From NCBI RefSeq assembly GCF_964204645.1, contig NC_134027.1, positions 17,350,485-17,410,484 on the forward strand: a stretch of DNA of 60,000 nt, read 5' to 3'. Shown one piece after another: positions 29,118 to 41,275 of this stretch (position 1 is its first letter; the number at the start of each line of letters is the position of its first letter). The notes under the pieces were generated by a model that saw only the letters and a program-made list of their open reading frames with translations, did no database searches and was not told the origin of the DNA. The DNA is from Tubulanus polymorphus. Taxonomy: Eukaryota > Nemertea > Palaeonemertea > Tubulaniformes > Tubulanidae. Both the position numbers and the translations under genes were made by a program.

Positions 29118-29660
29118 GTCTTGGATCCTGGTTCGCAGACGTCTTTATGCAGTCAAGAAATCGTTGATCAACTTGGTATAGATGGTGAAGACAAGATGCT
29201 GCGACTGAATACAGTTGAAGGTCAAGGATGCCAGAGAGCAGTGAAGTTGGTGAAGCTAGATGTCGCCCCGCTCGCAAGTGGTAGCACACAGAAGCTGATA
29301 AATGTAGATGAAGTATGGTCCGTTCCTGCCCTGAAGATTCCTATTGCTCACACTCGACTGAAACCGAAGCAAAGCTGGTCGCACCTTGATGACATAGAAG
29401 TCTCGTCGCCAGATGTCTCTGATCTTCAAGTTCTCCTTGGAGCCAATGTCGCCGAGGCCATAGTCCAGCATGAAGCAAGAGTGGGGAAGCCAAATCAGCC
29501 CATAGCTGTCCGTACAGATTTTGGTTGGGCGCTTACTGGTCGTACCTGCAACTTCATGTCACCGGCAGGCTCTAGTCCAAGCGTGTCCCTTTGTAAGAAG
29601 TCCAACGAAGAAAATGACGAACTGACGGCGCTTGTCAGAGAATGGTGGTCAACGGTGTGA
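29107..29660 (+). pseudogene. BEL/Pao aspartic protease region
   Basis: Opens inside the active-site segment (LDPGSQTSLCS) and continues through LLGANVAEAI and VRTDFGWALTGR, a hallmark of BEL proteases (Peptidase A17/DUF1758 group). It ends at a frame change in REWWSTV. The N-terminal half is missing through truncation. Confidence 0.8.
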
Positions 29661-29792
29661 GTCGTTTGGTGTGAAGCACAGCAAGATGGAAGTTCAGTCA
29701 CTTGAAGATACGAGAGCTCAGAAGATGCTGGAAGACAATACTCATTTGTAGATGGTCATTATGAGACGAAGCTGTTATGGCAAAAGTCCGAC

Positions 29793-30600
29793 GTGAAGTT
29801 ACCAGACAACAAACCATGTGCCCTCAACCGACTTCGAAGTATGGAAAAGATGCTGAAGATCGACGCTAAGAAGGCAGACGCTTACAGCAAGACTTTTCAG
29901 ACCTACCTAGAGAAGGGCTATGCCAGAAAACTGACTGCCGAAGAAGCCGATGTACCAAGCCCGAAGCGATGGTTCCTACCGCATCATGCTGTCTGCAACC
30001 CTAAGAAGAAGAAGTTGCGTGTAGTCTTTGATGCAGCATCCAGTTACCAGGGAGTCTCTCTCAACAACCAGTTGATGTCCGGTCCAGATTTCCTTCAAAG
30101 GTTACCAGGGATTTTGCTGAGATTTCGGCAAGAGCCTGTTGCTGTTATGGGTGATATTGAGGCAATGTACCACCAGGTGAAGATTGCTGTAGAAGACCAG
30201 CCTGCCTTAAGTTTCCTGTGCAGAGATCTTGAAGACCGAGAGCCAGATGCATACCAGATGGTCGTAAATATCTTTGGTGACCGGTGCTCAGCAGCCATAG
30301 CTTGTTTTGCCCTTCGGAAAACCGCTGACGAACCAGGGGTCGCTGCAGATGTCCGAGACGCCATTCTACGAGACTTCTATATGGACGATTTTCTACACTC
30401 AGAGACGACGCCACCCGAAGCAACCAGAATGGTACAAGATGTTACTCGAGCTGTACTTCATGGAGGTTTCCGACTTACCAAGTTGCTAAGCAACAGCAGA
30501 GAAGTCATTCAAGCCCTTCCACCAGGAGAGCTGTCCGTAGATGTCGCCAACGATCGTCTTCCTTCCGAGCGAGCCTTGTGTCTGGTGGAATGCTGAGACG
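29793..30600 (+). pseudogene. BEL/Pao reverse transcriptase
   Basis: About 267 residues. RT motifs include KLRVVFDAASS, VMGDIEAMYHQVKI and the catalytic FYMDDFLHS. The preceding PHHAVCNP is typical of BEL. The frame changes near 30590 toward the RNase H part. Confidence 0.85.
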
Positions 30601-31224
30601 GATGAAATTGGTATCAAGCTGCCTAGTCTGGAGCTGAAGAGATTTTCCCGTCGAGAACTACTCAGGCTAATATCCTCGATTTTTGACCCGTTTTGTATGG
30701 TAGCACCTGTCATCATCAGAGCCAAAATCCAGATGCAAGCTACATGGTCCAAGAAGTTTCACTGGGATGCTGAATTGCCAGAAGAAGGTGTTGTCCAGCG
30801 GAGAGAGCTCTTAAAAGACCTGCCCAAACTGTCAGAAGTAACGATCCCAAGATGCTTCAAGCCCACCGATGTTGAGCCTGTAAGAAGAGAACTCCACCTG
30901 TTCTGTGACGCATCGGAAAAGGCCTTTGGTGCTGTCGCTTTTTTCCGGATGATGATGCCAGATGGTACCACCCGTTGCTGTTTTGTCATGAGCAAAACTA
31001 GAGTTGCCCCTCTGAAGAAGATGTCGATAGTCCGTCTGGAGTTACAGGCTGCGGTCCTAGCTGTACGGCTTGGTGAATCCATTAAGAAGGAAGTCACGTG
31101 CCACATTGACGAAACGTTGTACTGGTCAGATAGTAAGGTGGTCCTGTCCTACGTGTCAAACGAAAGCAAGAGGTTCCACGTGTTCGTTGCCGTTCAGGTT
31201 GCCGAGATCCAGGACTCTACCTAG
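30600..31224 (+). pseudogene. BEL/Pao RT thumb and RNase H
   Basis: Includes the connection segment (RRELLRLISSIFDPFCMVAPV), then RNase H with ELHLFCDASEKAFGAVAF, SIVRLELQAAVLAVRL and YWSDSKVVLSYV, giving the acidic D-E-D residues. The frame is lost at 31224 within the segment that follows. Confidence 0.8.
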
Positions 31225-31362
31225 CCCAAACAATGGCGCCATGTACCGGGGAGTCAAAACCCGGCTGATGATTGTTCCAGAGGTATACCAGCTGCTGCCC
31301 TTGCTGAGAAATGGTTTCAAGCTCCAGTTTTTCTGTACCAGTCGGAAGATAGTTGGCCAGAT

Positions 31363-32704
31363 GTGTCGTTGCCTATTGTCAACCTGGATACAAATGATCC
31401 AGAAATCAGAAGATCCGTCAACGTCACCGCTCAGACGAAAGCCAACGATGTATTAGATCCTTCTCGTTTTTCGTCCTGGACTCGTTACCGCAGAGTCGTC
31501 GCTTGGGTCCTGAGGTTCATCCAGAATGCTGGTTCGCAGATCAAGAAGTCCATTTGCAGAATTGGTCCGCTTACTGCTGCCGAAATCAATGCTGCCAGGT
31601 TGTTAGTTATAAAATCTGCCCAAGAAGATGGTTATCCAGAAGAATACACTGCTGTCAAAGCTCAGAAGAAGATCGCTCGTTCCAGCAAGCTCCTGCAGCT
31701 GTGTCCTACCATAGATGAAGATGGAATCCTGAGAGCACGCGGTCGTTTGAAGAATGCTGATGTTGATGTCGCTGTCAAGTTCCTGATGATACTGCCAAGA
31801 AGTCATGATGTCACCCGTCTGATTGTCACAACTATCCACGTCCTCCTGATGCATGAAGGTCCAGAGCATACTTTAAACGAAGTCCGTCAAGAGTATTACG
31901 TTCCGAGAGCCCGTTCTACCGTTAAGAAGCTTGTGCGCCAGTGCATGAAGTGCAAGTTACGGCGTGTCCAGCATGAAGTTCCATTGATGTCAGATTTGCC
32001 TGCTGCCCGTTTCGACACAACCTTCCCATTCAGCTGTATTGGGATCGACTTCTTTGGTCCGTTTGATGTCCGCCGCTTCCGCAGGACAGAGAAGAGATAT
32101 GGTCTCCTAGTTACCTGTCAACCAGAGCAGTCCATTAGCTTTAAGTTAGCCATTAGCTGAAGTTAGCCATTCACTGGACACAGACAGTTTCCTGATGTCT
32201 TTTCGCCGCTTCTTCGCCCGACGAGGTCGTCCAGCCACTGCATACTCGGATAACGGAACCAACCTGAAGTCTGGGGAGAGAGAGTTACGTCATTCGCTAG
32301 ATGCTCTGAACCAACAGCGTATCAATGATGAGATGTCTCAACACCAGATCCAATGGTTCTTCAACCCGCCGACAGCCAGCCATATGGGAGGCGTCTGGGA
32401 GCGCTTGGTTTCATCCGTTAAGAATTGCTTGAAGGTTGTCATCGGAAACCTTACTCCAACAGATGAGGTGCTACACACTGTTCTCGTGGATGTCGAAGCC
32501 GTGCTGAACTCGCGTCAGCTAACCTACACCGATGCGAACGATATCTGTCCGTCAGCGCTAACACCGTGTCACTTTCTGTTGGGGAGATCCAGTCCTAATT
32601 TGTCACCGGTGATTTCTGATGTAGCTGTTAGTCAACAATGCCGCTGGAAGCACAGACTCTCGCTGATCACTTCTGGCAGAGATGGAGAAAGGAGTATGTC
32701 CTGA
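31363..32704 (+). pseudogene. BEL/Pao integrase
   Basis: A Zn-binding region (EYYVPRARSTVKKLVRQCMKCKLRR) is followed by the core with Asp in FSCIGIDFFGPFDV, Asp in AYSDNGTNL and Glu in MGGVWERLV, so the DDE triad is visible. A short duplication near 32150-32180 (GTTAGCCATT twice) breaks the frame between the first and second Asp. Confidence 0.85.
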
Positions 32705-32934
32705 CTCTGATTAGACGTAGCAAGTGGACTCGTCAGACGCGAAACCTGGAAATTGGAGATGTCGTTCTTGTTGTAGACGATAGGTGCCCGCGCAGTTACT
32801 GGAAGCTTGGTCGCATAGTAAACGTTTTTCCCGGAGCCGATGGAGTCGTCCGATCCGCCGAGGTCAAATTATCTACAGGTTCATTGCGTCGTCCTGTCAG
32901 CAAGCTTTGTGTTCTCGAAAAGTCGGACCCTTGA
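32638..32934 (+). pseudogene. BEL/Pao C-terminal domain (DUF5641 type)
   Basis: A FWQRWRKEYVLTL segment, then LEIGDVVLVVDDRCPRSYW and KLGRIVNVFPG..VRSAEVKLSTGSLRRPVSKL form the domain that closes BEL Pol proteins. It is displaced by one frame relative to the integrase core. Confidence 0.8.
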
Positions 32935-33402
32935 AAAACGAACCGTTTTGCGTCGTGCTGTTGACAGTAAAAGACTTTGAAATCATAGTCGTAGACGTCG
33001 TCGTTTGAATCGAAGTTAAAATTTTGATATAGTATTTTTAAATATTGTTCTGCATCATGTTTTGAGCTGAAAAAAATGTTACAGATTTATCGCATTATTA
33101 TGCCTGTCTCACGGTCGTTTATTTTATATTGATTCTTCAATCTGTTCACCGTATTTATTCCCAGTAAGTTTATGGTTGCATGAACTCAAAGTATGTGTAT
33201 TGTGATATAGTTCACCTAAGTCCAAGTTATTGTGCAAAATCAGTGTCTGGCACTATTTTTCTATAGCAAACTTTATTCTTGTCAACTTACCTTACTATAT
33301 AAACCCATGTAATTTTGTAAATGTTGTCCAGTTAAAATACAGACTTCAGCTTGACATCAACTGTTCGCTCCCACTTCTTTGCCGTTAGTTGGTTTTGCCG
33401 AC
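32935..33402 (+). other. Non-coding 3' end of the BEL element
   Basis: No supported ORF. AT-rich, with a TATATAAAC box near 33297 and a final GCCGACA before Polinton sequence. Probably 3' UTR and LTR, but with no second LTR the borders cannot be set. Confidence 0.4.
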
Positions 33403-33410
33403 ATAGATCT

Positions 33411-33728
33411 TTTACAAATATTGATGCTACACCAAACTTAATGCCTTTTACACTTTTTTATATTCATTGCAATTTAATTGGCCCTACAAAGACATTTGAA
33501 GCAACTAAAGATACAATTTGTAATTCTGGTTTATTGAATATTTTACTATTGAAGAATGTTAAAGAATTTGGAACACAAATAAATTGTTATTTAGCTGAGT
33601 GTGATTTCAAACCATGCATTCCTCAATTTAATAATTTTAGATTGGAAATTAGAAATCATAATGGATATTTAATTTATTTGAATAATTTTCCTGTAATTTA
33701 TGAATTAGTTATAAGTTGTAAGGAGTAA
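33411..33728 (+). pseudogene. Penton-like protein, C-terminal fragment (copy B)
   Basis: Matches the C-terminal 100 residues of the protein at 11526-12278 (from NIDATPNL to the end), with INCYLAECDFKPC and FRLEIRNHNGYLI. The N-terminal half, the OB-like gene and most of the polymerase are missing, replaced by the BEL element. Confidence 0.8.
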
Positions 33729-33744
33729 TTTTTTTGATATATAA

Positions 33745-34079
33745 ATGAATATAACTGTTGGAGCGAGTATATGTTTTGGGTTTGATTTTAAACATGGTAA
33801 AGAAATGAGGATTAAACTAAATGATGTAATTACTGATATAAAAAGTAAATCATTTAACAATGCATCAATGATTAATAAAGGAAATTATAATATAGAAAAA
33901 GTAATTGATTTAATCAAAACACCTTTAGAATGTTATGAATGAAATGAAGATGGAATTATCGATGATATTAAAAATATATTATCTAAAATATGTGATAATC
34001 ATAAAAGTAGTAAAATGTTGAAATAATCATAAATAAGATAACTAAATATTTTGAAGAAGGTTATTTTTTTGATAAATAA
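33745..34079 (+). pseudogene. Copy B of the 113-residue Polinton gene
   Basis: Start MNITVGASICFGFDFKHGKEM, nearly identical to 11167-11508 for 64 codons. A TGA near 33940 replaces Leu, and an indel near 34012 disrupts the rest. The late motif is weakened (TTTTTTTGATATATAAATG). Confidence 0.75.
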
Positions 34080-34318
34080 ATGTGTGATAATAAGTGGATA
34101 ATAACTGGTTTATATAATGGAGCATTACTATCAGTTGGAACTGTTGGTTATACAATGGTATTAGTAAAAAAGGTATTGGTAAAAAAGTATTTAGAATGGG
34201 AAGTGTTAATGTTGATAGATTTGATATCAATGATATCTTAAAATTAACATTAGCAGTTACTTTATCTAATTTAACAATTGATTATTTAGAAAAACAAAAA
34301 TATATTCCTCCTATATAA
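34080..34318 (+). pseudogene. Copy B of the 73-residue hydrophobic protein
   Basis: Begins MCDNKWIITGLYNGALLSVGT. A small duplication of GGTATT(A/G)GTAAAAAAG near 34155-34185 shifts the frame; the original end (IPPI, stop 34318) is recognisable. Confidence 0.7.
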
Positions 34319-34341
34319 ATGCGTAATTTTTTACTAAATAA

Positions 34342-34758
34342 ATGGCATCTGCAATTATAACTATTATAGGATCAGCAATTGTTAACGCTTTAGCATTTAC
34401 TCGTGGTGGGTATTTATTTAAGCATATTGATAAAAATAGTTCATTAGGAGAACAAAGAAGTCATAACTTAGCATTAGAGAAATATAATAAAGCTGCAGAA
34501 GAATATAGAGTAAAAATACAAAATTATATGGATTATATCAATAAAGGATTATATAATCAAAAATTACACAGATTTTCAATCAGTCGATGAAGCTATGAGT
34601 TTATATAATGCAGTAACAAATAAAGAAAAATTACATTTATATAAACTTAATTATCAGATTATTATACACCAAGTAGTGAACAACAAAAATATGAAATAAT
34701 TTGGATTTTAGGTGGAACAGTTATTTTTATATTTGTAGCATGTAAATTTACGAATTAG
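34342..34758 (+). pseudogene. Copy B of the small two-TM protein
   Basis: The N-terminal 82 residues are open (MASAIITIIGSAIVNALAF). A deletion near 34565 shifts the frame; the C-terminal membrane segment and stop at 34758 remain visible. It matches 10499-10921, and has an intact codon where A has its TGA. Confidence 0.7.
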
Positions 34759-34776
34759 TAATTTTTTTCTAAATAA

Positions 34777-35159
34777 ATGGGTGATAAAGTTGATAATAAT
34801 GATATTATTCCACATGATATAGATAAAACTAAATTAAAATCATATTTGGAAAAACAAATATTAGAATTTGAAAATGATTTAAAAATTAAAAGAAAAAATA
34901 TATTTAAAAAGTAAAATTATATATCATTTTACTATTAGTAGTTCAGTTACAAATAGTTCTGTAATAACATTTCTAGCATCATTCTCGCTATTAACACCTT
35001 AAGCTATCTCAATTGGAGCTTTAGGTTTAAGTTCAAGTGTTTTAACCGGAATAAGTTCAAAATTACATATGAAAAGTTATAAAGAAAAAATAAAATCTAA
35101 TATAAAAGAAATTGATAAATTAAAAAATACACTAGATTATATTATAAAACTTAATATTG
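34777..35159 (+). pseudogene. Copy B of the 144-residue membrane protein, truncated
   Basis: Starts MGDKVDNNDIIP after the late motif. Frame-breaking indels lie near 34905 and a TAA near 35000. Homology stops at LDYIIKLN (35159), where Gypsy protease sequence begins without any LTR. The join is a deletion/recombination junction. Confidence 0.75.
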
Positions 35160-35882
35160 GGCTCTGTGATTATGATATAACTGCACATGTAGCGGGAGAT
35201 TTGGCATACGACGTTATTTTAGGTATGGACTTTTTGATACCACAGGGAGTTATTATTGATTTAGGGGAAGGTACCGTACAATTCCCTGGTAGCGGTCCTC
35301 TGATATTACAGAAGCAATACGATCTTGTAAATGATGCCCAAATGCGTGTCAAAGAAACCACGGTAGTTCCACCTTTTTCAGAAATAGTCATACCGGCAAA
35401 AATATCACAATCCGTTTCAGATGGGACCGAATGCATAATTGAACCGAGTCTCAAATTACACAGAACAAATTTGATTGGTGCTAAAGTCATTGCTTTAGTC
35501 AAGAAGAACTCAGTTCCATTTCGTATTTGCAATCCTACCGTTAAACCCGTGAAACTTTATAGAAACACAACACTTGGTCATCTATCTACAGGATCGTTTG
35601 ACATCATAGATACAGATGTACAAAACGAATCAGCAAGTATACCGGGACCCAACATTTGTAATCTTAATTGTCAGCCTTGGAACCTGAAGTATAAAGACCC
35701 ACCTGACGTCGACCTAGGTAAATCGCAACTTTCAGGCTCAGAGAAACAGCGTCTGCGTAAACTTCTCTTGAAGTACCGTGACGTTTTCGCCAATAGTGAT
35801 GACGAACTGGGTCATTCAACGTTAATAGAACATCATATCGATGTCCAAGGCCACCCTCCTATCAGGCAACGAGCCTATCGAC
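35160..35882 (+). pseudogene. Gypsy protease C-terminus and linker
   Basis: Begins within protease (AYDVILGMDFLIPQG, the conserved Gly and following helix; the DTG active site is lost), then the linker VPPFSEIVIPAKIS, NPTVKPVKLYRNTTLG and DVFANSDDELGHS, the usual lead into RT. The reading frame runs on from the Polinton fragment by chance. Confidence 0.75.
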
Positions 35883-38244
35883 CGGTTCCTGAACTTCGCT
35901 GAAAAAGCTGAAACACTGAAAAGCTGAAACGCTGAAATAAAAACGCTGAAATTTCAGGGAATTTCCGAAAAACGCCGAAATTTCAGGGAATTCCCGAAAA
36001 ACGCTGAAATCGTGCTAGGTACCGACAATACACGTTTTGAAATTTTTTCCGGGCCGGTGTCCGCTGACGAGTCCTGAACCGTGTTTTATGCTCTACCTTC
36101 GGTTACAGAGACATGCCTTAAGGTCGACGTCATGATCGACTTGATCGATTGCGGATTGCGTGGATTGTTAGATGTGTTTTTTGCCATAGTTTTATGTGCA
36201 TATACCGGTACGATCTAACAATGAAGTTATCACTTCATTTGAATAAATTCTTAATCACAGTAATATTAATTCACAATATTTTTTCTTATGTTTGGTGATT
36301 TCTTGCAACTTATCATTGCCAAGTCTCATACAAGTAGTAGCTGAATGAAAGTACAGTTAGGCTGAACCTGATAACCCAAATTAAGTGCTAGCATGGAACT
36401 AATGATTATTTTGATTCTATTTTCGGTGTCATTGAAATTCGTTAAGAAAGGTTCAACCGTCATAGTATACTGTACTTAGCATTGCTACAATTGGGTGCCA
36501 TATTTCTACAATTTCTACAAGGAGGAAGGAATCTTTAAGTGTCTTTGTTCCCGGGTAGGTGGTTCACTTTCTCTTTCGACTTGCCGGAGACTACTATCTG
36601 CAATGTATTGCATGCTTTGATGTGTCTGGCCTATAGGAGTCGAACGATATTTTTTTCCCATACACAGGCTTGGCTTTAGTGTAGATGAAGGCTAGGCACT
36701 GCACATTGTGGATTGACTGGAACTCTTAACTCACAAAATTAAACGAGTCAACAAGAAAGATCCAATAATTGGACATTTGTCTAACTATATTATTTAACAG
36801 CTTGAAATAAAACATAACACATTCTGCAAGAGTATACAAAGGAAATCAGTTCTTACATTATATCAGAATCAATAGTTCGCTTAACTCTGGCTAGAATTCT
36901 GGTTCCATTGCTTCATATTCTAATGAAATCCACTAGTATACCTTAGAATATCGCTTAGCTTAAGACTAAAAATTTGGTACCAGGAAACAGGGAAGAAAAG
37001 TGGGTGTACTGTACATCCGCAATTGACTTATTTCTCTCAGGTTGAATCAAGTTATTATTGAAATAGCATTCGAATAGCCATTTTATTTTTAAAAATTGTG
37101 TCGTTCAGCTATCCTGCTGCAAATTTCGCAGTTGAAGTTTACTGGTGCCATCTGATTTCTCAGTATCTCAAAAAATTTGCACATTCTAAGCCTGAATCTA
37201 AAAATAGAAAAAGGTGCATTTTAGTCGGATATAAAAGAATAGTGGCTAATGCACCCTGGACTATATAGCCTATGGGGTGGGCCTAGTTTGAAAGCACTGA
37301 GGTCCGAGAGAACAGCACTTAGTAAATAAATACTGAAATTAAACTTACAAAACACCCAGTACTTGAGATGATGTACTTGACAAGAAGTGTCACCAGCTAA
37401 GCAAATCAACTTTGTCTATGACTCCTCCTTTTATAGATTCAGTAGTAGTCTAAAAATAAGAATCGGTACATTTTTCTAACAGTTGGTATGTCATTTCTTC
37501 AAAAAAACTAATTATTATCACGCCACAGCAAATAAATTATTCACAGTTGTTGAATGGTTAGCCCGATTTAGATTAATTGGTTGACGCTAATCAGTATGAC
37601 CCATACGTAGGGGCCTACTGCATGCCATTGGCGTCAATCCATTCCATTCCATTCCACAGTGAATTAAAAAGAAATTTAGTTAGATCCCTTTTGTCCAAAA
37701 GCTGCATCATTTATATAACTAGCTGTCAAATTTAATTTACCTCCTTCAGAGAATACCATAGTGACATAGTCCGTCGCCCATCAACGTGTTGACAAAAGAA
37801 AAGTTGCTGCATGTTTTATACATGAACGTTCAAATAAGATATTTTGCGTCTTGCAGGGAATATTGAGCATAGTGTTTAAGTTGGCTTGCACGGTTTGTGA
37901 ATGGGTTTTCCTAATTATGCTGCCTGTATGCATTAAAAATCCGGATTTCAAGCGAATTAATTTGTCCAACAAGTGGCCCTCTAGAAATATACTCCACACA
38001 TACTGTCCATGCATGTCTCTGTAACCGAAGGTAGAGACTAAAACACGGTTCAGGACTCGGCAGCGGACACCGGCCCGGAAAATATTTCAAAACGTGTATT
38101 GTTGGTACCTAGCACGATTTCAGCGTTTTTCGGGAATTCCCTGAAATTTCGGCGTTTTTCGGAAATTCCCTGAAATTTCAGCGTTTTTATTTCAGCGTTT
38201 CAGCGTTTCAGTGATTCAGCTTTTTCAGCGAAGTTCAGGAACCG
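35883..38244. mobile_element. Mutator-like foldback element with 9-bp target duplication
   Basis: Terminal sequence CGGTTCCTGAACTTCGCTG and its inverse begin inverted repeats of about 230-240 bp (35883-36115; 38012-38244). CCTATCGAC is duplicated exactly on both sides (35874-35882 and 38245-38253). The arms are rich in GCTGAAA and in TTTC..GGAA(A/T)TTCC-type dyads. The 1.9-kb interior has no convincing ORF. A 9-bp duplication with long TIRs fits the Mutator superfamily. It split a conserved RT-entry segment (RAYR-RTPDM). Confidence 0.85.
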
Positions 38245-38253
38245 CCTATCGAC

Positions 38254-39134
38254 GGACCCCAGACATGAGAAAAATCGAGGAGGAGGAAGTAGATAAGATG
38301 GCACGTGCCGGGATTATTCGAGAATCTAACTCGCCATGGAGTAGCCCGGTCGTGCTAGTTAAAAAGAAAAATGGCCAGACTAGGTTCTGCGTAGACTATC
38401 GGAAGGTCAACGAGGTCACTCGGAAGGATTCATTCCCGATGCCTCGTTGTGACGATATAATCGCCAGTTTAGGTAGTTCCCAGCCAAAATTCTTTTCATC
38501 ACTAGATTTGCGATCTGGTTATTGGCAATTAGAGGTTGACGAAGATTCGAAGCCAATCACTGCGTTTACCTGTAGTCGTGGCCTGTTTGAATTTAATCGC
38601 TTACCATTTGGCTTATGTAATGCGTATAGCACTTTTGAAAGATTGATGGAAAATGTTCTCCGAGGGCTTAGTTGGAAGATATGTCTAATTTACCTCGACG
38701 ACATTGTAGTATTTTCCAATTCATTTGAAGAACATTTGGAACATTTAGAGCAAGTTTTCCATTGGCTAAGAGAAGCTGGACTGACTCTGAAGCCGTCCAA
38801 ATGCAACTTCGCTATGGCAAGCATTCTTTACTTAGGACACATTCTCAGCGCCAAGGGAGTCGAACCCGATCCTGAGAAGTGCAAGGCAATTTTGGAGTAC
38901 CCAATTCCAAGAACGTTGAAAGATCTAAGATCATTTGTAGGCCTGGCTACGTATTACAGGAAATTCATTCCCAGATTTAGCGAAATATGCTCACCTCTAT
39001 ATGCCATGACCAAGAAAAATGCAAAATTTGATTGGACACCTGAATGTGACAAAGCCTTTAACACATTAAAACAACGACTCCCGACTTTAATCTACCCTTT
39101 GAACTGCACACAGATGCCAGTGCAACAGCAATAG
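38254..39134 (+). pseudogene. Gypsy reverse transcriptase
   Basis: RT motifs in order: GIIRESNSPWSSPVVLVKK, TRFCVDYRKVN, SSLDLRSGYWQLEV, LPFGLCNA and the catalytic IYLDDIVVFS, then the thumb (YLGHILSAKGVEPD, LRSFVGLATYYRKF). The core is complete. A frame change near 39100 separates it from RNase H. Confidence 0.9.
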
Positions 39135-40430
39135 GGCTGGTATTGTGTCAGCGTGTGGATAATAATGAATGCGTTATTGCGTATGGGGGCCGGAACCTCC
39201 TCCCTAGGGAAAGAAATTGGGACACAACCCACCGGGAGATGGCTGCTGTCATGGAAGGCATCAAGAAGTTCAAGCCCTACCTCCACGGTCGCAAGTTCCG
39301 TGTCGTTACAGACCACAATGCACTCCGTTGGTTAATGACATTAAAAGAACCTCAAGGACGATTATGTCGTTGGGCATTAGCATTGCAAGAATACGACATG
39401 GAGATTGTGCATCGTGCTGGTCGGGTACACAATAACGCGGATGCCTTATCACGTCGAAACTATGTTAACACCATTGATTCAAATCAGATTTTGAACATTT
39501 CAAATGATGATAGGGTTGAGTATCAACCAAAGCCAGACAATATCTCATTTATCAAACGCACACAGAGGGATGACCCTTTTTCTTTAGATTTGATAAAGTA
39601 CTTGAATGATAGAGAATTACCCGAAGACAAGAAGGCCGCTAGAAACATCATCCTCCAGTCTGAATTTTTCTGTCTACGCGAACACGGATTATTATGGCGC
39701 AAGTCCAAATTGAACCGATCAAAACATCCGGGTCAAATTCTGTTTCAATTATATATCCCTCCATCATTGAGAGAGGACGTTCTCATAGCTTATCATGACG
39801 ATGTTTTGGCTGGTCACTTTGGTTTTGATAAGACCTACGATAAAATACGAACGAAATACTACTGGCCAGGCATGTACGAAGATATAGCACACTGGGTCAG
39901 GTCATGTGTATTGTGCAATACCAAGAAAGTACCGAAACACAAGCTCACGGCACCCCAGATCCCTTTACCTGCAGTAGATTCTCCGTTCGATCGAATCGCA
40001 ATTGATTGCGTATGGCCAATCCATCGCACTAGGAAAGGGAACCAATATATTGTAGTCATAACCGACTATTTGACACGTTGGGCAGAAGCCTTTGCCACCA
40101 AATCTATTTCTGCAACTGTGATTGCTCGCATTCTGTTTGATGAAATTCTATGTACCCACGGCGCACCACTCACAATTTTGAGTGACAGAGGAACGAACTT
40201 TCTGTCTTCTCTTGTAAGAGAACTATGTGAATTATGCAATACTACTCAGATCCGTACTTCCGCTTATCACACATGTACAGATGGACTTACTGGAAAGTAC
40301 AATGGCACTTTAGTGCAAGGACTGAGCATGTTTTGCAATTCAAAACAGAATAACTGGGATGAATTCATCAAGCCACTCCTTCATGCCTATAGAACTACCA
40401 TCGTCAAAAGCACCGGCTACACACCATTTT
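39100..40430 (+). pseudogene. Gypsy RNase H and integrase, catalytic Glu replaced
   Basis: RNase H: HTDASATAIGLVLCQ, WDTTHREMAAVM, VTDHNALRWLM and DALSRR. Integrase: zinc module (AGHFGFDKTY..WVRSCVLCNTKK), first Asp in IAIDCVWPI, second Asp in ILSDRGTNF. At the expected Glu the sequence is GLTGKYNGT, so the third catalytic acid is Gly. The frame is lost in a T-run near 40428. Confidence 0.88.
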
Positions 40431-41075
40431 TTTCTCATGCACGGTCTTGAAGCTAGGACACCAATAGACACCTCACTCCTACCTCCTGAACATGAATTCT
40501 ACTCAGCTGATGAATATGTCCAAGAAATGGGTAGAAAGTTGCAAGAAGCTCGCATTTGGGCCAAAACAAATCTGGAAAATACTCAGGTGATCACGAAATT
40601 GAAACATGATCAACGACACAAGGTCACAGATCCTGTCTACCAGGAAGGCGACTTAGTTTGGCTTCGGACTCCAAAGACAATAAAAGGGCTATCTAAGAAG
40701 TTGCTTCATCCATATTCTGGACCATTCATTATCTTCAAGAAAACATCGCCCGTTAATTATCTCCTTAAAACACGAGCTGGTAGAACCCTTAAATCACCCG
40801 TGCACGCCAACAGACTTAAAATGCACACTGACCCTAATGCTCGACGTGTCGGAATTCAGAAATTTGATCGTGATTTGCAAGTTAAAGTACAACCCCAAAT
40901 ACCCAGGAAACAAGCACAGGTTGTCCCTCAACAACAGGGAGGTAGCGATGGCAATAAACCTAAGGATTCCGAGCCAACGGCCGCATCCGCGAATAATCCA
41001 ACACCACCAACTACAACTGAGCAAACAATCACAAAGAATCTTCCCGATCCCGAACTTAAATCCCGGAACAAATAG
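40429..41075 (+). CDS. Gypsy integrase C-terminal region
   Basis: Follows the T-run frame change: GLEARTPIDTSLLPP, helical VQEMGRKLQEARIWAK, the GPY/F module (EGDLVWLRTP..LLHPYSGPFIIF..NYLLKTRAG) and a long Pro/Gln/Thr-rich tail ending at 41075. Normally part of the Pol polyprotein. Confidence 0.75.
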
Positions 41076-41275
41076 CAATCAGATGTCTTTCCCGTCGAAT
41101 GCCTATCAAAATCACGGAAATCGAAAGGTCGTTTACAGTACCTAGTACAATAGGCTGGTAACTATCCTCCCTCATGGGAGCCATCAAGAAACGTATCTAA
41201 AGACCTAATTGAAAAATTCCGGCTGGATAAAAGACAATGATCTTATCGTGTCGTTTTCCATCTATTTTTCAGACA

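Larger units (their letters stand above)
29107..33402 (+). mobile_element. BEL/Pao LTR retrotransposon, 5'-truncated
   Basis: Protease, RT, RNase H, integrase and a C-terminal DUF5641-type domain occur in BEL/Pao order on the plus strand. The 5' LTR, gag and start of the protease are missing. Frames shift at about 29655, 30590, 31220, 32155 and 32700. The right edge is near 33402 (GCCGACA), where penton-like Polinton sequence resumes; 32935-33402 is non-coding and probably the 3' LTR region. Confidence 0.85.
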
